Made by a program: the position numbers and the translations under genes
Notes under the pieces: model-generated
The model's database searches: none
Seen by the model: only the letters and a program-made list of their open reading frames with translations
What the model was told of the DNA's origin: nothing
Source: an uncultured Erythrobacter sp.
Lineage (GTDB): Bacteria > Pseudomonadota > Alphaproteobacteria > Sphingomonadales > Sphingomonadaceae
Reading direction: 5' to 3'
NCBI GenBank assembly: GCA_947495695.1
Contig: CANLZP010000002.1
Span: 434,001 to 498,000, forward strand
Length of the DNA: 64,000 nt
Part shown: positions 58,972 through 64,000 of the stretch, piece by piece
How positions within the stretch are numbered: the first letter of the stretch is position 1
Layout: every line of letters begins with the position of its first letter

Positions 58972-59361
58972 ATGTCGCTTTTTCTGTTTCTAACCGTTCT
59001 TCAGGCCATCATCGCAGCCGCTCTCGTGGGCGTGATCCTTATGCAGCGCTCTGAAGGTGGTGGTTTGGGTATCGGCGGCAGCCCTGGCGGCGTCATGGGT
59101 GCACGCGGTGCGGCCGACTTTCTGACCCGCGCCACGAAATGGTTGGCGGTGGTGTTTGTTGCTTTGTCGATCGCATTGGCTGCAGTTGCGGTTGAAACGA
59201 CGGGAACGGACGAGATTTCATCAACACTGGATCGTAATGTTGCGCCTCAGGCTCCGGTCGATCCATTGGCTGTTGATCCGTTGACAGGTGCACCGGTGCA
59301 AACCGCACCAGCTGCGGATCCAGCAACCAGCGATGATCCGCTGGCCGACGTCACTCAGTAA
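58972..59361 (+). CDS. secG: Preprotein translocase subunit SecG
   Basis: This 129-aa inner-membrane component of SecYEG has two TM helices (about residues 3-22 and 54-75) around the conserved loop QRSEGGGLGIGGSPGGVMGARGAADFLTRAT (in part). The C-terminal 45 residues are a Pro/Ala/Asp-rich tail longer than the E. coli protein's. ATG 58972 is preferred to the TTG 58963 in the track. It lies between tpiA and pyrG, the common alphaproteobacterial order. Confidence 0.94.
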   Translation: MSLFLFLTVLQAIIAAALVGVILMQRSEGGGLGIGGSPGGVMGARGAADFLTRATKWLAVVFVALSIALAAVAVETTGTDEISSTLDRNVAPQAPVDPLAVDPLTGAPVQTAPAADPATSDDPLADVTQ

Positions 59362-59454
59362 ACCTTCTTCCAGCAACAAGTTTTCGACAGCACTGTGGAT
59401 TGCGTCATGACAATGATGCCATTTCGCTTGCGCCGAATCCGATTAGGGGCTTAA

Positions 59455-61101
<1,647 letters not shown>

Positions 61102-61209
61102 TGACGCTTTTATACAATTTTGTCCCGAGACGGGGCAATTCTGTCGTTTAGTTACAAATTTAACAGAAATTCCTTGCGCAATCAAAGCGGTTGTCCCTAG
61201 GTCTTGCCT

Positions 61210-61392
61210 CGGGCTCTAACTTTGGTTGGAGTGAAATTCGTTGATCAACCAGTTGTTAGATTGGCGCGAGCGCCAATCTGCAAAGGCTTGGCTCGGATCT
61301 GACCGTCTTCTGCGACCCGGACGGTGGGATCCGGTCAAGGCGGCGAGAACGTCGCGGGGGCGAGCCTTACGGTTCGCCCCCACTTGATTTTC
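61210..61392 (+). ncRNA. Candidate structured small RNA between pyrG and hsp20
   Basis: Four consecutive hairpins are visible. H1 is TCTAAC-TT-TGGTTG pairing with CAACCA-GTT-GTTAGA (61215-61260). H2 is GATTGGCG-CGAG-CGCCAATC (61259-61278). H3 is CGGATC-TG-ACCGTC pairing with GACGGT-GG-GATCCG (61294-61333). H4 is the GC-rich terminator stem. H1 and H2 share two bases, so they may compete. The order stem-stem-stem-terminator after an A/T-rich region suggests either a free-standing sRNA or a long structured 3' UTR of pyrG. It matches none of the 6S, SRP, tmRNA or RNase P hallmarks I know. Coding strand is inferred from the terminator direction. Confidence 0.5.
61356..61391 (+). terminator. Intrinsic terminator downstream of pyrG/candidate sRNA
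   Basis: GGGGGCGAGCC pairs with GGTTCGCCCCC (one G-U) around a TTAC tetraloop at 61356-61381, followed by ACTTGATTTT. The T-rich side is only on the plus strand, so it terminates pyrG-direction transcripts. Confidence 0.75.
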
Positions 61393-61415
61393 AAAGCTTA
61401 ATTATCTGAAAAAGA

Positions 61416-61898
61416 TTATGCCGCTTCGGTGCTGTCGTCTGCTGCATCGGTTGATGGCACAGCTTCCAATTTAGTTGCGCCATTAACGGCGATCTTTTTC
61501 GGCTTCATCGCCTCTGGCACTTCGCGCAGCAAATCGACGGTCAGCAATCCATCGGCAAGACCGGCGTTTTCAACGCGGACATAGTCAGCGAGTTCAAAAC
61601 GGCGTTCAAATCCGCGGTTAGCAATTCCAATGTGCAACATGTCTGCTGCAACGCCATCTTCGTCGCGCTTGCGTCCAACGATGGTCAGCAGGTTTTGCTG
61701 AGCGGTGATATCGAGATCTTCAGGCCTGAAACCTGCGACAGCCAATGTGATGCGATAATTGTCATCGCCACGGCGCTCGATATTAAAAGGGGGGTAATTA
61801 TCGCCCGAATTGTTCCGTCCTTGGCCTTCCAAGAGATCAAAAAGATGATCAAAACCAACGGTCGTGCGGCGATAAGGAGTAAAATCTAGTCGTGACAT
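61416..61898 (-). CDS. Small heat-shock protein, Hsp20/IbpA family
   Basis: This 160-aa ATP-independent holdase chaperone has an N-terminal FTPYRRTTVGFDHLFDLLEG, the IbpA-type arm. The alpha-crystallin domain spans about residues 35-125 (PPFNIERRGDDNYRITLAVAGF, GFERRFEL, AGLADGLLTVDLLRE), and the C-terminal IxI/V-like anchor is in PKKIAVNG. ATG 61898 has AGAGGA 7 bases upstream; that ribosome-binding site is itself buried in a ROSE-type hairpin. A heat-shock promoter lies about 105 bases upstream. It converges with pyrG. Confidence 0.93.
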   Translation of the reverse strand: MSRLDFTPYRRTTVGFDHLFDLLEGQGRNNSGDNYPPFNIERRGDDNYRITLAVAGFRPEDLDITAQQNLLTIVGRKRDEDGVAADMLHIGIANRGFERRFELADYVRVENAGLADGLLTVDLLREVPEAMKPKKIAVNGATKLEAVPSTDAADDSTEAA

Positions 61899-61999
61899 GT
61901 GTACAAATCCTCTTTTGAGCAATCTGAAGTATGATGGACCTGCACTAGGCAGCGTCCGGTTTAATGCACCAAGATCCCATTGCGGCTATCCGGTGCAGT
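61899..61999 (-). promoter_or_regulatory. ROSE-type RNA thermometer in the hsp20 5' UTR
   Basis: The leader of about 100 nt folds into three stems: GCACC/GGTGC (61966-61970 with 61992-61996), GGAC-g-CTGC/GCAG-GTCC (61936-61957) and the start-proximal stem AGATTGCTC-AAAA-GAGGATTT (61904-61925). In the last stem the UUGCU faces the AGGA ribosome-binding site with the G-G and U-U mismatches that define ROSE elements. At high temperature the weak stem opens and frees the ribosome-binding site. This is known for alphaproteobacterial hsp20 genes; the match here is by eye. Confidence 0.82.
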
Positions 62000-62002
62000 C
62001 CC

Positions 62003-62032
62003 TAAATAGTAATCACATTTTCCGCTTTCAAG
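62003..62032 (-). promoter_or_regulatory. RpoH (sigma32)-like promoter of hsp20
   Basis: On the minus strand CTTGAAA (62026-62032) and CTATTTA (-10 core TATTTA 62003-62008) are 17 bases apart. This fits the alphaproteobacterial heat-shock consensus CTTGAA..CYTATNT, and it predicts a transcript start near 61996-61999, exactly where the ROSE leader begins. Confidence 0.65.
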
Positions 62033-62076
62033 ACATCGGTGCCGGGATCAGGCACACCCAATTTCAAGGATTTCAA

Positions 62077-62340
62077 ATGGCCACTCCAAAGGTAGATATC
62101 TACACCAAATTCGGCTGCGGTTTCTGTTATCGTGCCAAGAGTTTGCTGGAGAATAAGGGCGTTGAATATCAAGAATTTGATATCACCATGGGCGGCCCAA
62201 AGAAGGCTGAAATGCTGGAGCGGGCTCCTGGAGCGCGGACAGTCCCGCAAATCTTTATCGGTGATACCTACGTTGGCGGATCGGACGAACTGGCCGCGCT
62301 GGAATCGGCCGGCAAGCTCGACGCATTGTTAGCGGCCTGA
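62077..62340 (+). CDS. grxC: Glutaredoxin 3
   Basis: This 87-aa thiol-disulfide oxidoreductase uses glutathione. Its active site is C-G-F-C (KFGCGFCYRAK), with the cis-Pro loop in RTVPQIFIG and the glutathione-binding GGSDEL. The ORF track extends 60 codons upstream through the hsp20 leader; ATG 62077 with AAGGA six bases upstream is the true start. It is followed three bases later by a Nit1-like amidase. Confidence 0.94.
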   Translation: MATPKVDIYTKFGCGFCYRAKSLLENKGVEYQEFDITMGGPKKAEMLERAPGARTVPQIFIGDTYVGGSDELAALESAGKLDALLAA

Positions 62341-62343
62341 CAC

Positions 62344-63162
62344 ATGCGCATCGCGATCCTCCAGATGACCAGCGGGATCGACCCTGCCGCCAATGCCGAG
62401 ACAATCGTGAAGGCAGTCGCAGAGGCAAAGCAGGGCGGGGCGCAGATCCTGTTCACGCCAGAGATGGCAGGTATGCTGGATCGCAATCGCAAACGGGCGG
62501 CGCCCAAAATTGCCTTTCAGGATGAAGATCTGGTGCTGCGAGCTGTCCAGGCCACAGCGCGGGAAAACGGTATTTACGTCGCGCTCGGTTCACTGCCGTT
62601 GAAGCAGCCCGATGATGACCGTTGGGTCAATCGCAGCTTTTTGATAGACGCATCGGGCAACGTGGCAGCGCAATACGACAAGATGCATATGTTCGACGTC
62701 GCCTTGGCAACGGGTGAAACGTGGCGCGAATCCGCCGCCTATGCGCCCGGCGACAAGGTGGTAACTGTCGATGACACTCCATTGGGCAGACTGGGATTGG
62801 CTGTGTGTTACGACATGCGTTTCCCGGCTTTGTTTGAGGCCCTAGGACGCGCGCAATGCGACGCAATTTCTGTCCCGGCAGCTTTCACAGTCCCGACAGG
62901 GCAGGACCATTGGCACGTCCTGCTGCGTGCACGAGCGATCGAGGCAAGCGCCTTTGTCATTGCTGCTGCGCAGGTGGGCATCCATGAAGATGGACGCGAG
63001 ACCTATGGGCATTCCTTGGTCATCGACCCTTGGGGTGAGATTGTGCTGGATATGGGGGGCGAGGGCGCGGGTCTGGGATTCTGTGATCTCAATCTTGGCA
63101 GGATCGATGAAGTAAGGACGCAATTGCCAAGTCTTGCCAATCGGCGCTCAATGCCCAATTAG
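62344..63162 (+). CDS. Nitrilase-superfamily amidohydrolase, deaminated-glutathione amidase type
   Basis: This 272-aa cytoplasmic carbon-nitrogen hydrolase has its Glu-Lys-Cys triad in FTPEMAG, QYDKMHMFDV and LAVCYDMRFP; the CYDMRFP and HMFDV forms are typical of the Nit1/NIT2 branch. Nit1 repairs glutathione wrongly deaminated by transaminases. Its position immediately after grxC and before DUF1178, a common alphaproteobacterial order, supports a link to glutathione metabolism, though the omega-amidase (NIT2) activity cannot be excluded. Confidence 0.85.
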   Translation: MRIAILQMTSGIDPAANAETIVKAVAEAKQGGAQILFTPEMAGMLDRNRKRAAPKIAFQDEDLVLRAVQATARENGIYVALGSLPLKQPDDDRWVNRSFLIDASGNVAAQYDKMHMFDVALATGETWRESAAYAPGDKVVTVDDTPLGRLGLAVCYDMRFPALFEALGRAQCDAISVPAAFTVPTGQDHWHVLLRARAIEASAFVIAAAQVGIHEDGRETYGHSLVIDPWGEIVLDMGGEGAGLGFCDLNLGRIDEVRTQLPSLANRRSMPN

Positions 63163-63170
63163 GCCAACTG

Positions 63171-63644
63171 ATGATTGTTTATGATCTCTCCTGTCAGGAT
63201 GGCCACCGCTTTGAAGGCTGGTTTGGTTCATCCGATGACTTTTCTGATCAACGCGATCGCGGGTTGGTATCGTGTCCGCATTGTGGCTCAAGCGACGTGC
63301 GCAAAGCACCAATGGCACCGGCGGTCCCTGCAAAGGGCAACACCCGCAGCGACGATACCGCTCCTCATACTAACAGCGCGCAGCCAGTGGCAAACCAACC
63401 CATGCCTGCCGAGGTGCAAAAGGCGCTGGCCGAACTCGCCAAAGCTCAAGATAAAGCCTTGAAGAAGAGCACTTGGGTGGGCGACAAATTTGCCGAGAAA
63501 TCGCGCGAGATGCATTACGGCGAAGCGGATGAGAAGCCCATCCATGGTCAAGCCAGCCCAGAACAGGCTAAGGAATTGATCGACGAGGGCATTGCCGTTG
63601 CGCCGCTGCCTTTTCCTGTTGCACCACCTGAAAAATTGAACTGA
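63171..63644 (+). CDS. DUF1178 family protein
   Basis: This 157-aa cytoplasmic protein begins with a zinc-ribbon-like segment (MIVYDLSCQDGHRFEGWF, then VSCPHCGSSDVRKA) and continues with a linker and helical C-terminal part (EKSREMHYGEADEKPIHGQAS), the hallmark of DUF1178. The family has no established function; it is nearly always near grxC and the Nit-type amidase in alphaproteobacteria. It starts eight bases after the amidase gene. Confidence 0.85.
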   Translation: MIVYDLSCQDGHRFEGWFGSSDDFSDQRDRGLVSCPHCGSSDVRKAPMAPAVPAKGNTRSDDTAPHTNSAQPVANQPMPAEVQKALAELAKAQDKALKKSTWVGDKFAEKSREMHYGEADEKPIHGQASPEQAKELIDEGIAVAPLPFPVAPPEKLN

Positions 63645-63681
63645 TTGCAACCGCAGGCCGGTCTGACTAAACGGACCGCAC

Positions 63682-63758
63682 GCGCCCGTAGCTCAGGTGG
63701 ATAGAGCATCAGATTCCTAATCTGGGGGCCACAGGTTCGAATCCTGTCGGGCGCACCA
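63682..63758 (+). tRNA. tRNA-Arg (anticodon CCT), CCA encoded
   Basis: The cloverleaf reads acceptor GCGCCCG / CGGGCGC, D-arm AGCTCAGGTGGATAGAGC, and anticodon stem CAGAT/ATCTG with loop TTCCTAA (anticodon CCT, 63716-63718). The T-arm is ACAGG-TTCGAAT-CCTGT, with A discriminator and an encoded CCA. It reads AGG codons. Confidence 0.96.
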
Positions 63759-63765
63759 CTTTTGC

Positions 63766-64000
63766 TTAGCCCAGAAAACCTGCTGCCTTTGCGGCATCAA
63801 TTACGCCTTGAGCCAATTCCCGCGGGCGGTCTTCCTGGCAAAAGTGGCCGCAACCGCTCAAAATTTCATGAGGCTGACCCTTAGCGCCGGCAATCTTGCT
63901 CGAGAGAGTTTCGCCGAGGCCTCCGGTTACAGGGTCATCGGCCCCGAACAACGTAAGGAACGGTTTGTCAAAGGCGGCAAGACCTTCCCAGGCAGCTTCA
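63766..64000 (-). CDS. Haloalkane-dehalogenase-like alpha/beta hydrolase (partial, C-terminal end)
   Basis: The frame enters from the right edge and stops at TAA 63768-63766, giving about 77 residues. FDKPFLTLFGADDPVTGG and AKGQPHEILSGCGHFCQEDRPRELAQGVI contain the late acidic residue and catalytic His of the alpha/beta-hydrolase fold, in the arrangement found in haloalkane dehalogenases. The nucleophile and halide-binding residues are outside the window, so actual dehalogenase activity cannot be judged. The ORF track shows only its last 61 residues because it starts at an internal Met. Confidence 0.65.
   Translation of the reverse strand, partial: EAAWEGLAAFDKPFLTLFGADDPVTGGLGETLSSKIAGAKGQPHEILSGCGHFCQEDRPRELAQGVIDAAKAAGFLG

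Larger units (their letters stand above)
61102..61415. other. 314-bp intergenic region between pyrG and hsp20
   Basis: There is no credible protein gene. The first 100 bases are A/T-rich; the remaining part is a run of four hairpins ending in an intrinsic terminator, listed separately as a candidate ncRNA. A promoter-like TTGCGC with 17-base spacing to CTAGGT (about 61172-61200) precedes the first hairpin but is weak. Confidence 0.6.

Noticed and set aside
61210-61392. 6S, SRP or tmRNA identity for the hairpin cluster
   Set aside because: No long central-bubble rod (6S), no GGAA-loop/GGAAGGAAGCA motif (SRP), no tag-peptide or tRNA-like ends (tmRNA).
63682-63758. tRNA-Arg(CCT) as an attachment site for an integrated element
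   Set aside because: No integrase, no direct repeat of the tRNA 3' end and an ordinary hydrolase gene next door within the window.

Overview
The window looks like core chromosome of an alphaproteobacterium of the order Sphingomonadales (Erythrobacteraceae/Sphingomonadaceae type). The grounds are a complete 14-subunit nuo operon running on into birA-coaX-rnj-DUF1467, the order trpE..trpG-trpD-trpC-moaC-moeA-lexA, the order comEC/gltX/gltA, the order ppiD/tpiA-secG-pyrG, an RNase E with acidic and basic arms ending in a GWW motif, an alphaproteobacterial SOS box (GTTC-N7-GTTC) and a ROSE-type thermometer in front of hsp20. I see no insertion sequences, prophage, CRISPR array or integrase. The assignment rests on synteny and motifs, not on a database search.

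Layout. 1-18.4 kb: housekeeping and metabolic genes: end of an SDR oxidoreductase, a methyltransferase, rne (minus) with a 430-nt structured leader, a cell-wall amidase, PBP1A (mrcA), prfB coupled to a lipobox-bearing methyltransferase, a nitronate-monooxygenase-like flavoprotein, a cysteine-cluster protein, a 2-hydroxyacid dehydrogenase, an SH3 protein, twin paralogous lipoproteins, a thiolase and a coniferyl-aldehyde-type dehydrogenase coupled to a secreted beta-propeller-like protein. 18.5-33.5 kb: nuoA-N, with nearly every junction overlapping and four extra small ORFs (77, 21 and 60 aa between nuoD and nuoE; 33 aa between nuoJ and nuoK). 33.5-37 kb: birA, coaX, rnj, DUF1467.

37-43.6 kb is the least conventional part: a large two-TM coiled-coil protein resembling the polarity factor TipN faces four genes encoding an Hpt-like protein without the expected phospho-histidine, a membrane protein with a nucleotidyltransferase-like N-terminus, an unrecognised helical protein, and a histidine kinase with an intact ATPase domain whose H-box His, Glu and Thr are all replaced. 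43.6-46.4 kb: gltA and gltX. 46.4-48.6 kb: comEC. 48.6-57.8 kb (minus): ppiD-trpE-(phosphodiester glycosidase lipoprotein)-trpG-trpD-trpC-moaC-moeA, followed by lexA under its own SOS-box promoter. 58-64 kb: tpiA, secG, pyrG, a 314-nt gap with a strong candidate structured ncRNA and terminator, hsp20 with an RpoH-like promoter and ROSE leader, grxC, a Nit1-like amidase, DUF1178, tRNA-Arg(CCT) and the 3' end of a haloalkane-dehalogenase-like hydrolase.

How the genes work together: nuo encodes respiratory complex I. RNase E and RNase J give the cell both an E-type and a J-type ribonuclease. The ppiD/trp chain ties envelope folding, tryptophan synthesis and molybdenum-cofactor synthesis in one transcription unit. 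grxC-nit-DUF1178 suggests thiol/glutathione maintenance. The points most worth following up are the pseudo-phosphorelay/TipN-like neighbourhood, the hidden small proteins in nuo, the prfB-coupled lipoprotein methyltransferase, and the RNA elements (ROSE, rne leader, pyrG-hsp20 ncRNA).
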